Assembly (NCBI GenBank): GCA_963580455.1
Contig: OY756958.1
Coordinates: 14,892,501-14,956,500, forward strand
DNA: 64,000 nt
Direction: 5' to 3'
DNA from: Euonymus europaeus
Taxonomy: Eukaryota; Streptophyta; Magnoliopsida; Celastrales; Celastraceae
Of this stretch, positions 23,301 to 33,693 are shown piece after piece; within the stretch, counting starts at the first letter, position 1; every line of letters starts with the position of its first letter. Both the position numbers and the translations under genes were made by a program. The notes under the pieces were generated by a model. It did no database searches. It was not told the origin of the DNA and saw only the letters and a program-made list of their open reading frames with translations.

Positions 23301-23682
23301 TAAAAGTTGCTCGGTGTACACTTTTTATTGTTATTCTATATCAAATTTTACGAGTATAAGCTTCCTAGATTATTTCGATGGCAAAACCCCAACTTTCTAT
23401 GAAAAATGGACAAAACCGTTTAAAGCTCCTCCATAGAGTGAGTTGAGCAACTTCAAACTATCAAAATTGCTCGGTGTACACTTTGTATTATTATTCTATG
23501 TCAAATTTTACGAGTATAAGCTTCTTGGATTATTTCGATGCCAAAACCCCAACTTTCTATGACAAATGGACAAAAACTTTTAAAGCTACTCAATAGAGAG
23601 AGTTGAGCAACTTCAGAACATAAAAGTTGCTCGGTGTACACTTTTTATTGTTATTCTATGTCAAATTTTACGAGTATATGCT

Positions 23683-23687
23683 TCCGA
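23683..23687 (+). repeat. Left target-site duplication of the gypsy composite
   Basis: TCCGA, against TCCTA at 40654-40658 after the third LTR. The undisturbed satellite reads AGCTTCCTAGATT, so the target was TCCTA and the left copy has one substitution. Confidence 0.7.
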
Positions 23688-25839
23688 TGTGAAACCCCGA
23701 CTTAAAAATTTTAGTTTTGAGTCGAAATACGGATGATCCGTGAGGTACGGAATCATAGAAAAATGGTTTTGAGTTAGGTTCGGTAAATGGGTCATAACTT
23801 TGTGTATACATGTCCGTTTCGGGCCCGTAATATATCAAATCGATGCTTGAACCGAGCCGGAAAATAAAAATGAGAAAAACTGGATTTTTGGAAAACAGGA
23901 ACCGTCCGGACGGTTAAAACAGCCGTCCGGAGGGTTTGTGAAGGAACTGGGGCAGATTCATGTTTTAGAGAAAATTTTGGTGCTGTGAACAGTAGACTGT
24001 CCGGACGGTCTAACGATGCGTCCGGACGGTTAAGCCTGCGAAGTGGGCAGAGAGTGGAGGAAGAGGCAAGCGTCCGGACGGTTATCGGGAAATCAGTTTT
24101 TAAGCTCAGTTTTTAGACATTTCTGCATATTTCTTCTTGGAGAGCCCGACTAGAGAGAGAAAGTGAGAGAGAAGAAGAGAGAGAAGGAGATTTTGGCAAG
24201 AGATTGACTTGGAGATTGTTGATTGACGATCCTTGAAGCTTAAGGAGGATGATTCAAGCTTGGTTTTGGAGTTTTGGTAAGTTTTCCATAGTTTTTGAAA
24301 TTCTAGGTTTTTGTTAGATTTGTTTGATTCTTAAGGAGATGAGCTCTATGCTTTAGATATGTTGATTATAGGTTGATTTTGGATGTTTATGTAGATTGGT
24401 TTGTGATTTTGAGTTGAGTTGAGCTTGGAGTGAGTTGGAGGATTTTTGGAAGGAATTTCTAGAGAGAGAAGTAAGTGATTTCGAATTTATTGATTTTAAT
24501 TGATGTTTATATGAGTTGTGGTTGATATATTGATGCATGTGAGGGTTCGGTTACGCCACATTGTAGGTTTGGGCAAACCGGAACCCTAGGAAAGGAATTT
24601 GAGAAATTGTGGTAATTTGCTCGACACGAGGTAGGAGATTTCCAACCATTCTTTCTATCATTCATTTTCGATATGTAAAGAGATTTTCGATTCTTCATTG
24701 GTCGTTTCTTTTGTGTTTCCGCCTTAATTGCTCCTAAGGGGAAACGAACCCAAATTGTGATTCTTGTTGATTCTTGATGTTGCATGACCCGAGTGTGTGT
24801 GTTCCATCTCCTATGGACACGATGTGATTTCCGTTCATGCATCATGGTAGTTATGTATATATATATATGTAGGTTGTTCATATATATAACTATTCAGCAT
24901 GTCATGACATAGTGCATTAGAGTTGCATGGGGGACCGGGTATGGACTCGGGAACCTTTAGGTTTCTTGAAAGCTACTTGGGGGGATGACGAGGTGATGAG
25001 AGTTACCACTGAGTCATGTGAACTCCAAGTAGGATAACGCACTAGGGGTAAGGTCAAGAGTGACTTGCCTTGTGGGGTGCGGGCGTGATAGGTTCACGCA
25101 ACCGGATGATCCTAGGAGTGGTTGGTTGTGGTGAGCTTGCTCCCGTGCAATATTTCATTGAGTTGCAATGATATTGTGGTTGTTATGCTCCGAAAGGGTT
25201 ATCCGGGTAAATGTTGATGTGAACTTGTTGAGTATACGTTCATGTGGTAGTTACATATTGATGCATTGCTTCCTTTTGGTTCTACCTATATTGATGTTTA
25301 ATTCATACCCTACTGAGCTTCTAGCTCACTCCTTTACTTTCTTCCTTCCACAGGAGACACTGGTACGGGTACTGGTGCTGCGGATCGGTGAGCAGGTCAT
25401 GACATGGATGGCCCTGGATAGAATAGGATGCTAGAGATATACTCTATGCATATGGGTGTACGTAGTATATCTATGTTGAGAGAATATAACCATTTGGCAC
25501 TGTGGTGCTTGTATGTGGTTGTAGATGTTGATTGATGGTTATATTTGATGTTTTATAAATCTGTGTGTTGATTTATATGTGATGCCATCAGTTTGTGCAT
25601 GCTGGTAGTGGATGGCCTGAGGCCTAGGGTCAGGATTGCATGTGGTTGAGGCCCGAGGCCTATGTTTGCTAGGTTGCTAGTGTGATGTTGTTGTTGCTGC
25701 GTTTTTGATGCAGGTGGGCGCTCTCCGATATACGGGGAGGTGCCGCCGGATTTCCGGTTGATCCTGGATGTTCACACTAGTGACCTAGGAAGGGTGCGGA
25801 GAGAGCACCCAGTCGCGTCTCCGGAAACGGGGCGTGACA
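23688..25839 (+). repeat. LTR1 (2152 bp)
   Basis: Starts TGTGAAACCCCGACTT and ends GGGGCGTGACA. Compared with LTR2 it shows about eight substitutions by eye and lacks one 21-bp segment near 24083, between two GCGTCCGGACGGT motifs. Carries five recognisable copies of the GTCCGGAC-type palindrome, one of them mutated (CGTCCGGAGGG). A GA-rich tract lies near 24150-24190 and an AT microsatellite near 24855. Open frames within it (for example the minus-strand one at 24507-24881) recur in all three LTRs simply because the LTRs are identical; I see no sign they code. Confidence 0.95.
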
Positions 25840-26283
25840 TCCTAGATTCTTTCGATGCCAAAACCCCAACTTTCTATGACAAATGGACAAAAACATTAAA
25901 AGCTCCTCCATAGAGTGAGTTGTGCAACTTCGGACTATCAAAGTTGATCGGTGTACACTTTTTATTGTTATTCTATATCAAATTTTACGAGTATAAGCTT
26001 CCTAGATTATTTCGATGCCAAAAACCCAACTTTCTATGACAAAATGACAAAACCGTTTAAAGCTCCTCCATAGGGTGAGTTGAGCAACTTTGGACTATCA
26101 AAGTTGCTCGGTGTACACTTTTTGTTGTTCTTCTATGTCAATTTTTACGAGTATAAGCTTCCTAGATTATTTCGATGCCAAAACACCAACTATCAATGAC
26201 AAATCGACAAAACCGTTAAAAGCTACTCCATCGAGAGAGTTGAGCAACTTCAGAACATAAAAGTTGCTCGATGTACACTTTTT
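25840..26283 (+). repeat. 444-bp satellite segment between LTR1 and gag (unit 1)
   Basis: Starts TCCTAGATTCTTTCGATG and ends at the T5 tract, just before GCCATGCAG of gag. It carries the rare variant CTCCATCGAGAG (standard is CATAGAG), which also appears in the second copy (33247-33690) and in the array right of LTR3 (~41041). It therefore derives from the right flank of the insertion and replaces the usual primer-binding site and leader. Confidence 0.95.
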
Positions 26284-26286
26284 GCC

Positions 26287-26703
26287 ATGCAGATGAATAC
26301 CCGTAGAACTACCAGGTCCGAGAGTGGGACTGTAGTACCTCGTGGCAGAGGCCGACAGGGAGTTGGTAGGGGCCGAGGTAGAGGCCGTAGTGTTGGGGTG
26401 GAACGTGTTACTAGAGGCACACCTAGCACTGAGGATTCGGTTCCGAATGTGGATCCGGAGTTGAGAGATGAGGAGATAGTTCTTGAGGGACTACCGATGG
26501 AGAGTGATGATCAGCAGGCACCACCTGAGGTGCATGTTGCTCCTGTTACTACAGGGGGGCAACCAGTGACGATTGAGAGTCTTACTAGTTTCATGATGAG
26601 TATGGTACAGACACAGGCACAGACCATAGCTCAGGCAGTGGCTCAGGTGATGGGTGCTACTGGCACTCGTGCTGAGGGAGTTGTACCAGAGGCTACAACT
26701 TAG
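26287..26703 (+). CDS. gag: Gypsy unit 1, N-terminal gag fragment up to amber codon
   Basis: Starts at ATG 26287, four bases after the satellite junction, with a second in-frame ATG at 26293. The 138 residues are Arg/Gly-rich at first (RGRGRQGVGRGRGRGRS), then acidic and Gln-rich, as in the variable N-terminus of plant gypsy gag. It ends at TAG 26701-26703 while the same frame remains open beyond it into the gag core. The same TAG is present in unit 2 (34108), so it predates the duplication. The true ancestral start may lie upstream and have been lost at the breakpoint. Whether the stop is simply lethal, bypassed, or avoided by starting at ATG 26734 cannot be told from the sequence. Confidence 0.7.
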   Translation: MQMNTRRTTRSESGTVVPRGRGRQGVGRGRGRGRSVGVERVTRGTPSTEDSVPNVDPELRDEEIVLEGLPMESDDQQAPPEVHVAPVTTGGQPVTIESLTSFMMSMVQTQAQTIAQAVAQVMGATGTRAEGVVPEATT

Positions 26704-26733
26704 GTAGCAACAGTACCTAGAGTTGGGAGAGGG

Positions 26734-29700
26734 ATGTATGAGGTGGACCAATTGAGGAGGACTACTCCTCCAACATTTTCTGGAGACGGAACGGGTGTGG
26801 GGGCGGAGGAGTGGTTCAACCAGCTGAGTATGAGAATGGACACTCTTGAGATACCCGATGAGAGACGGGTGAAGTTTGTGTTCTACTACTTGAGTGGTGC
26901 GGCCTATGAATGGTGGATGTCCATGGGTCAGAGACGGAATGAGCTGACTTGGACTTCGTTTGAGCAGTTATTTATGCAGAAGTTTGTGCCAAGGCCTCTG
27001 CAAACGGAGAAGGCCAAACAGTTTCTAGATTTATTTCAGACATCAGAGATGACGGTGTCTCAGTACACCAAGCAGTTTGAGGAGTTATACCGGTATGGGA
27101 AGGAGTTTGCTCCCACGGATGTGAAGAAGGCAGTGAGGTACCGAGATGGGTTGCTTCCCAGTCTTGGTAGAATGGTGATGGCCACTAGGGTGGTGTCATA
27201 TCAGGACACAGTGGAGATGGCTCTTGATTTTGAGTTGAGTGAGAAAAGTGAAGCTCAGAGGAAGCGTCCAGTGATTGAGGGTAGTAGTGGTGGTCGTAGT
27301 AGCCACAAGAAACCGAGAGCGGATTTTCGTCAACAGAAAGGGGACCGAGGCAAGGGTTCTAGGCTACCATGGGGTAAGATGACGTGCTTCAAGTGTGGGA
27401 AAGAGGGGCACAAGGCAAGTGAGTGCAAGCTTTCTGGGTTTAAGTGCTTTGGGTGTGGCAAGTTGGGTCACAGAAAGAGTGAGTGTCTGGAGGGCAACCA
27501 GAGAGCCCAGCAGCAGAGCATACCTGGAGTACCGCCTCCGGCTCTTCCTTCCAATGTTCCAATGGGAGGAAGGGGGCGGGGTGGGACTCGCCAGCCACAG
27601 CAGCAGCAGAATGCACTGGTAGAGGGACGTGTCTATGCATTGGGTCATCAGGAGGCACAGGAGCATCCAAACTTCATTGGAGGTACCTTCTTGATTTCTA
27701 ATTGTTGGGCAAGAGTCTTGTTTGATTCGGGGGCTACCTCATCTTTCATTACTAGTTCGTTAGCACACGCACTAGAGGTGGAGATTTCGCCAATAAGACG
27801 AATGTTCACGGTATCCTCACCATTCGGATACTTTACCACATTGGAGGGGGTAGTGTTCGGTTGTGAGTGTCGGTTTGGAGAAATATCTCTGAAAGCCGAC
27901 TTGTATGTATTAGATTTCCAGGATTTTGATGTGATTCTTGGAGTTGATTGGTTGACGAAGCACCAAGGGTTGCTTGACTTTTGGGAGAGGAAGATTACTC
28001 TTAGAGCACCCGAGGGAGGAGTAATTCAGTTGAGGGGATCGAAGGGGATTCCATGCCCTCATTTCATGGATAATCCTTCGTACCAAGATTGTAGAGTTGC
28101 GAGTTTGGTGAGTTCGGCTCCTAAGGGAGATGTAGCTACTATGATTCGGGTAGTGGAAGAGTTTATGGATGTATTTCCGGAAGAGTTGCCGGGATTACCT
28201 CCGAAGAGGGAGATAGACTTTGCTATTGAGTTGCATCCGAATGTCAAACCGATTTCGATTCCGCCGTATCGGATGGCTCCAGCAGAGTTGAAGGAGTTCA
28301 GTTCTCAATTAGAGGAGTTGCTAGACTTGGGATTCATTAGACCGAGTGTGTCCCCGTGGGGAGCACCGGTGTTGTTCGTCAAGAAGAAAGACGGAAGTTT
28401 GAGGATGTGTATTGATTATAGGCAGTTGAATAAGGTTACAGTGAGAAATAAGTATCCATTGCCTAGGATCAATGATTTGTTTGACCAATTGAGAGGTGCT
28501 AGGCATTTCTCTAAGATTGACTTGAGGTCGGGATATCATCAGTTGAGGATTAAGGATGAGGATATCCAGAAAACAGCGTTTAGAACTCGTTATGGGCATT
28601 ATGAGTTCCTTGTGATGCCGTTTGGGTTGACAAATGCCCCGGCGGTATTCATGGACCTAATGCAAAGGGTTCTTCGACCGTTTTTGGACAAGTTTGTAGT
28701 TGTGTTTATTGATGATATACTGATTTATTCTCCTACGGAGGAAGAGCATGAAGAACACTTGAGGGTAGTGTTACAGACATTGAGGGAGAATCAACTGTAT
28801 GCTAAATTGAGTAAGTGTGAATTTTGGGCCACGGAAGTGAAGTTCCTAGGCCATGTGATCACTCAAGAAGGCATAGCGGTTGACTACTCCAAAGTTGAGT
28901 CAGTTTTGAATTGGGAGAGGCCGAAGAATGTGACTGAGATCCGGAGTTTCCTAGGATTGGCAGGATACTACCGGAGGTTTATTGAGGACTTCTCAAGAGT
29001 TGCTTCGCCGATGACGCAGCTCACGAAGAAGGGTACGCCGTTTGTGTGGACAGACGAGTGTGAGGCCGCGTTTGAAAAGTTGAAGAAAAGGTTGACAACA
29101 CCTCCAGTGTTAGTAGTTCCGGAGAGGAATGTTGGCTATCAGGTGTATTGCGATGCATCTGGAATTGGGTTGGGTTGTGTGTTGATGCAGCAGGGCCGAG
29201 TGATAGAGTATGGTTCGAGGTTGTTGAAGACACATGAGAGGAATTATCCGGTGCATGATCTGGAGTTGGCGGCAGTGGTATTTGCTCTTAAGCAGTGGAG
29301 GTATTATCTCTATGGAGAGACGTTTGAGGTGTTCTCGGATCACAAAAGCCTCAAGTACCTATTCACCCAAAAAGAGTTGAACTTACGGCAAAGGCGGTGG
29401 ATGGAGTACTTGGAGGATTTTGATTTTAATTTGCAATACCATCCTGGTAAAGCGAATGTGGTTGCGGATGCATTGAGTAGGAAGCAGAAGGTTGCTAGCT
29501 TATTCATGCATGAGTGGGAAATTGTGGAGACAATCAATGAGTTTGGATTGGAGTTGAAGAGTCAAGAGGAAAAGATGCATTTGTGTTCTATGACTTCGAG
29601 ACCTATGATGGTTCAGAAGGTTATAGATGCACAAAATGGAGATCATGCATTTGATGTGATTGATGAGAGTCTTGGATGGCTTCGAGGGAATGATGGTGGA

Positions 29701-31035
29701 GTACGATATGCGGGAAGGTTAGTGGTTCCCGAAGATGATGAGTTGAGACAGGAGATTCTAAAGGAAGCACATCATTCTTGGTTTGCTATGCATCCCGGGG
29801 GTACGAAGATGTACCGAGACTTGAGGCAGAGTTTCTGGTGGAAGGGTATGAAGGCCGATGTTGCTAGATTTGTGACGAAGTGTCTTACTTGTCAACAAGT
29901 GAAGGCAGAACATCAGAGACCAGCTGGATTGTTGCAACCATTACCAGTAGCGGAATGGAAGTGGGAGAAGATCACAATGGACTTTGTGACGGCATTGCCA
30001 ATGACTCAGAGGAGGCATGATGCGGTTTGGGTGATAGTGGACAGATTGACTAAGTCTGCACACTTCTTACCCATGAACAAGACGGATTCATTGGAGACCT
30101 TGAGTACTATGTATATCAAGGAGATTGTGAGACTTCACGGAATTCCATTATCTATCGTGTCGGACCGAGACCCGAGGTTCACAGGTAGATTCTGGAGTAG
30201 CTTACAGGAGGCATTGGGAACGAAGTTGGATTTCTCTACAGCTTATCATCCTCAGAGTGACGGACAGAGTGAGAGAACCATACAGGTTCTGGAGGATATG
30301 CTACGGGCATGTGTAGTTGATTTTGGAGGAAGTTGGGATCGGTACTTACATTTGGCGGAGTTTGTGTATAACAACTCTTTCCAAAGTAGTATCGGGATGG
30401 CACCTTACGAGGCGCTCTACGGGAGGCCTTGTAGGTCGCCCTTGTGTTGGGCAGAGGTTGGTGAGAAAGTTGTGTCAGGACCGGAGATGGTCAAAGAAGC
30501 ACGAGAGAGAGTGGATGAGATACGGAAGCGGTTGATCACCGCACAGAACCGACAGAAGTCTTATGCTGACCGGAGGAGGAGACCTTTGGAGTTCGCTGTA
30601 GGCGATAAGGTTTTCTTGAAGGTTAGTCCGAGACGGGGAATTCAGAGATATAGCAAGCATGGGAAGTTGGCACCGAGGTTTGTGGGGCCATTTGAGATTT
30701 TGGAGACAGTTGGACCGGTGGCGTACCGTTTGGCACTTCCACCGAAGCTTGAGAAGGTTCACAATGTATTCCATGTATCTATGCTTCGGAAATATGAGCC
30801 GGACCCGTCGCATGTGATAGATTGGACTACGTTGGAGGTTGAGGAAGATGGGAGCTACACTCTTCAAGCGGTGAAGATTCTAGACCGACAGAACAAGGTC
30901 ACGAGGTCGAGTGTGATACCATTGGTAAAAGTGATGTGGATGTACCACGGAGTTGAAGAAGCAACTTGGGAGTTGGAGTCTCGAATGAAGGAAAGGTACC
31001 CGGAGTTGTTCGGAGATTCAGGTACGTGTGTGTAG
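26734..31035 (+). CDS. gag-pol: Gypsy unit 1 gag-pol polyprotein (Tekay-like chromovirus)
   Basis: A 1433-codon uninterrupted frame. Gag core from residue ~10 ([18 protein letters not shown]) with two CCHC knuckles, [14 protein letters not shown] (218-231) and [14 protein letters not shown] (238-251). Protease D-S-G at 331-333. RT with [12 protein letters not shown] and catalytic FIDD, Asp at 660-661. RNase H first Asp at 807 ([10 protein letters not shown]). Integrase HHCC begins at His 1013; its DDE triad is D1083, D1144, E1180, the spacing D35E. A C-terminal chromodomain-like block ([20 protein letters not shown]) ends close to the stop. All catalytic residues checked are present. The frame is the in-phase continuation of 26287-26703 past an amber codon. 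Function would be capsid, maturation, cDNA synthesis and integration, but the unit lacks a visible primer site. Confidence 0.93.
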   Translation: MYEVDQLRRTTPPTFSGDGTGVGAEEWFNQLSMRMDTLEIPDERRVKFVFYYLSGAAYEWWMSMGQRRNELTWTSFEQLFMQKFVPRPLQTEKAKQFLDLFQTSEMTVSQYTKQFEELYRYGKEFAPTDVKKAVRYRDGLLPSLGRMVMATRVVSYQDTVEMALDFELSEKSEAQRKRPVIEGSSGGRSSHKKPRADFRQQKGDRGKGSRLPWGKMTCFKCGKEGHKASECKLSGFKCFGCGKLGHRKSECLEGNQRAQQQSIPGVPPPALPSNVPMGGRGRGGTRQPQQQQNALVEGRVYALGHQEAQEHPNFIGGTFLISNCWARVLFDSGATSSFITSSLAHALEVEISPIRRMFTVSSPFGYFTTLEGVVFGCECRFGEISLKADLYVLDFQDFDVILGVDWLTKHQGLLDFWERKITLRAPEGGVIQLRGSKGIPCPHFMDNPSYQDCRVASLVSSAPKGDVATMIRVVEEFMDVFPEELPGLPPKREIDFAIELHPNVKPISIPPYRMAPAELKEFSSQLEELLDLGFIRPSVSPWGAPVLFVKKKDGSLRMCIDYRQLNKVTVRNKYPLPRINDLFDQLRGARHFSKIDLRSGYHQLRIKDEDIQKTAFRTRYGHYEFLVMPFGLTNAPAVFMDLMQRVLRPFLDKFVVVFIDDILIYSPTEEEHEEHLRVVLQTLRENQLYAKLSKCEFWATEVKFLGHVITQEGIAVDYSKVESVLNWERPKNVTEIRSFLGLAGYYRRFIEDFSRVASPMTQLTKKGTPFVWTDECEAAFEKLKKRLTTPPVLVVPERNVGYQVYCDASGIGLGCVLMQQGRVIEYGSRLLKTHERNYPVHDLELAAVVFALKQWRYYLYGETFEVFSDHKSLKYLFTQKELNLRQRRWMEYLEDFDFNLQYHPGKANVVADALSRKQKVASLFMHEWEIVETINEFGLELKSQEEKMHLCSMTSRPMMVQKVIDAQNGDHAFDVIDESLGWLRGNDGGVRYAGRLVVPEDDELRQEILKEAHHSWFAMHPGGTKMYRDLRQSFWWKGMKADVARFVTKCLTCQQVKAEHQRPAGLLQPLPVAEWKWEKITMDFVTALPMTQRRHDAVWVIVDRLTKSAHFLPMNKTDSLETLSTMYIKEIVRLHGIPLSIVSDRDPRFTGRFWSSLQEALGTKLDFSTAYHPQSDGQSERTIQVLEDMLRACVVDFGGSWDRYLHLAEFVYNNSFQSSIGMAPYEALYGRPCRSPLCWAEVGEKVVSGPEMVKEARERVDEIRKRLITAQNRQKSYADRRRRPLEFAVGDKVFLKVSPRRGIQRYSKHGKLAPRFVGPFEILETVGPVAYRLALPPKLEKVHNVFHVSMLRKYEPDPSHVIDWTTLEVEEDGSYTLQAVKILDRQNKVTRSSVIPLVKVMWMYHGVEEATWELESRMKERYPELFGDSGTCV

Positions 31036-31060
31036 TTAAATTTCGGGACGAAATTTTATT

Positions 31061-31073
31061 AAGGGGGGGAGGA
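31061..31073 (+). promoter_or_regulatory. Polypurine tract of unit 1
   Basis: AAGGGGGGGAGGA immediately precedes LTR2. It would prime plus-strand DNA synthesis. An identical tract precedes LTR3 at 38468-38480. So the 3' end signals are intact while the 5' primer site is missing. Confidence 0.88.
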
Positions 31074-33246
31074 TGTGAAACCCCGACTTAAAATTTTTAG
31101 TTTTGAGTCGAAATACGGATGATCCGTGAGGTACGGAATCATAGAAAAATGGTTTTGAGTTAGGTTCGGTAAATGGGTCATAACTTTGTGTATACATGTC
31201 CGTTTCGGGCCCGTAATATATCAAATCGAAGCTTGAACCGAGCCGGAAAATAAAAATGAGAAAAACTGGGTTTCTGGAAAACAGGAACCGTCCGGACGGT
31301 TAAAACAGCCGTCCGGACGGTTTGTGAAGGAACTGGGGCAGATTCATGTTTTAGAGAAAATTTTGGTGCTGTGAACAGTAGACCGTCCGGACGGTCTAAC
31401 GAGGCGTCCGGACGGTTAAGCCTGCGAAGTGGGCAGAGAGTGGAGGAAGAGGCAAGCGTCCGGACGGTCACTTGAGGCGTCCGGACGGTTATCGGGAAAT
31501 CAGTTTTTAAGCTAAGTTTTTAGACATTTCTGCATATTTCTTCTTGGAGAGCCCGACTAGAGAGAGAAAGTGAGAGAGAAGAAGAGAGAGAAGGAGATTT
31601 TGGCAAGAGATTGACTTGGAGATTGTTGATTGACGATCCTTGAAGCTTAAGGAGGATGATTCAAGCTTGGTTTTGGAGTTTTGGTAAGTTTTCCATAGTT
31701 TTTGAAATTCTAGGTTTTTGTTAGATTTGTTTGATTCTTAAGGAGATGAGCTCTATGCTTTAGATATGTTGATTATAGGTTGATTTTGGATGTTTATGTA
31801 GATTGGTTTGTGATTTTGAGTTGAGTTGAGCTTGGAGTGAGTTGGAGGATTTTTGGAAGGAATTTCTAGAGAGAGAAGTAAGTGATTTCGAATTTATTGA
31901 TTTTAATTGATGTTTATATGAGTTGTGGTTGATATATTGATGCATGTGAGGGTTCGGTTACGCCACATTGTAGGTTTGGGCAAACCGGAACCCTAGGAAA
32001 GGAATTTGAGAAATTGTGGTAATTTGCTCGACACGAGGTAGGAGATTTCCAACCATTCTTTCTATCATTCATTTTCGATATGTAAAGAGATTTTCGATTC
32101 TTCATTGGTCGTTTCTTTTGTGTTTCCGCCTTAATTGCTCCTAAGGGGAAACGAACCCAAATTGTGATTCTTGTTGATTCTTGATGTTGCATGACCCGAG
32201 TGTGTGTGTTCCATCTCCTATGGACACGATGTGATTTCCGTTCATGCATCATGGTAGTTATGTATATATATATATGTAGGTTGTTCATATATATAACTAT
32301 TCAGCATGTCATGACATAGTGCATTAGAGTTGCATGGGGGACCGGGTATGGACTCGGGAACCTTTAGGTTTCTTGAAAGCTACTTGGGGGGATGACGAGG
32401 TGATGAGAGTTACCACTGAGTCATGTGAACTCCAAGTAGGATAACGCACTAGGGGTAAGGTCAAGAGTGACTTGCCTTGTGGGGTGCGGGCGTGATAGGT
32501 TCACGCAACCGGATGATCCTAGGAGTGGTTGGTTGTGGTGAGCTTGCTCCCGTGCAATATTTCATTGAGTTGCAATGATATTGTGGTTGTTATGCTCCGA
32601 AAGGGTTATCCGGGTAAATGTTGATGTGAACTTGTTGAGTATACGTTCATGTGGTAGTTACATATTGATGCATTGCTTCCTTTTGGTTCTACCTATATTG
32701 ATGTTTAATTCATACCCTACTGAGCTTCTAGCTCACTCCTTTACTTTCTTCCTTCCACAGGAGACACTGGTACGGGTACTGGTGCTGCGGATCGGTGAGC
32801 AGGTCATGACATGGATGGCCCTGGATAGAATAGGATGCTAGAGATATACTCTATGCATATGGGTGTACGTAGTATATCTATGTTGAGAGAATATAACCAT
32901 TTGGCACTGTGGTGCTTGTATGTGGTTGTAGATGTTGATTGATGGTTATATTTGATGTTTTATAAATCTGTGTGTTGATTTATATGTGATGCCATCAGTT
33001 TGTGCATGCTGGTAGTGGATGGCCTGAGGCCTAGGGTCAGGATTGCATGTGGTTGAGGCCCGAGGCCTATGTTTGCTAGGTTGCTAGTGTGATGTTGTTG
33101 TTGCTGCGTTTTTGATGCAGGTGGGCGCTCTCCGATATACGGGGAGGTGCCGCCGGATTTCCGGTTGATCCTGGATGTTCACACTAGTGACCTAGGAAGG
33201 GTGCGGAGAGAGCACCCAGTCGCGTCTCCGGAAACGGGGCGTGACA
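31074..33246 (+). repeat. LTR2 (2173 bp)
   Basis: Full-length LTR, TGTGAAAC to GCGTGACA. Serves as 3' LTR of the first unit and 5' LTR of the second. Contains six copies of the palindromic motif between 31286 and 31490. Differs from LTR3 at about five positions by eye. It is followed directly by TCCTAGATTC, which is satellite, instead of a primer-binding site. Confidence 0.95.
31286..31490. repeat. Cluster of six CCGTCCGGACGG-type palindromes in LTR2
   Basis: Copies of GTCCGGAC, several extended to ACCGTCCGGACGGT (a perfect 14-bp palindrome at 31287-31300), lie in ~200 bp. The same cluster lies in LTR3 at 38693-38897, and a five-copy, partly mutated version in LTR1 at ~23906-24090. Such a set of symmetric sites suggests a binding site for a dimeric protein or a CpG-dense methylation target; neither is proven. 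Confidence 0.8.
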
Positions 33247-33690
33247 TCCTAGATTCTTTCGATGCCAAAACCCCAACTTTCTATGACAAATGGACAAAAA
33301 CATTAAAAGCTCCTCCATAGAGTGAGTTGTGCAACTTCGGACTATCAAAGTTGATCGGTGTACACTTTTTATTGTTATTCTATATCAAATTTTACGAGTA
33401 TAAGCTTCCTAGATTATTTCGATGCCAAAAACCCAACTTTCTATGACAAAATGACAAAACCGTTTAAAGCTCCTCCATAGGGTGAGTTGAGCAACTTTGG
33501 ACTATCAAAGTTGCTCGGTGTACACTTTTTGTTGTTCTTCTATGTCAATTTTTACGAGTATAAGCTTCCTAGATTATTTCGATGCCAAAACACCAACTAT
33601 CAATGAAAAATCGACAAAACCGTTAAAAGCTACTCCATCGAGAGAGTTGAGCAACTTCAGAACATAAAAGTTGCTCGGTGTACACTTTTT
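33247..33690 (+). repeat. 444-bp satellite segment between LTR2 and gag (unit 2)
   Basis: Same segment as 25840-26283, with the CTCCATCGAGAG marker. Two differences seen: CAATGAAAAATCG here versus CAATGACAAATCG, and CTCGGTGTAC here versus CTCGATGTAC. The junction to gag (T5 then GCCATGCAG) is identical in both units, as expected of one ancestral breakpoint later duplicated. Confidence 0.95.
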
Positions 33691-33693
33691 GCC

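Larger units (their letters stand above)
17541..23687 (+). repeat. 160-bp satellite array, third block (~38 monomers)
   Basis: Resumes at TATCAAAGTTG after the solo LTR-like insertion and runs to the LTR of the gypsy composite. It contains a 1121-bp (seven-monomer) HOR and recurrent monomers with GATGTGAAAACACC in place of GATGCCAAAACCCC. The last five bases before the LTR, TCCGA, are the left target-site copy. Confidence 0.95.

Noticed and set aside
24507..24881. Minus-strand 124-codon frame in the LTR as a gene
   Set aside because: It recurs in all three LTRs only because the LTRs are near-identical. Composition is low-complexity and no domain is visible.
28321..28599. Minus-strand frames opposite gag-pol as genes
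   Set aside because: They are shadows of a strongly recognisable RT frame on the plus strand and repeat at +7407 in unit 2.
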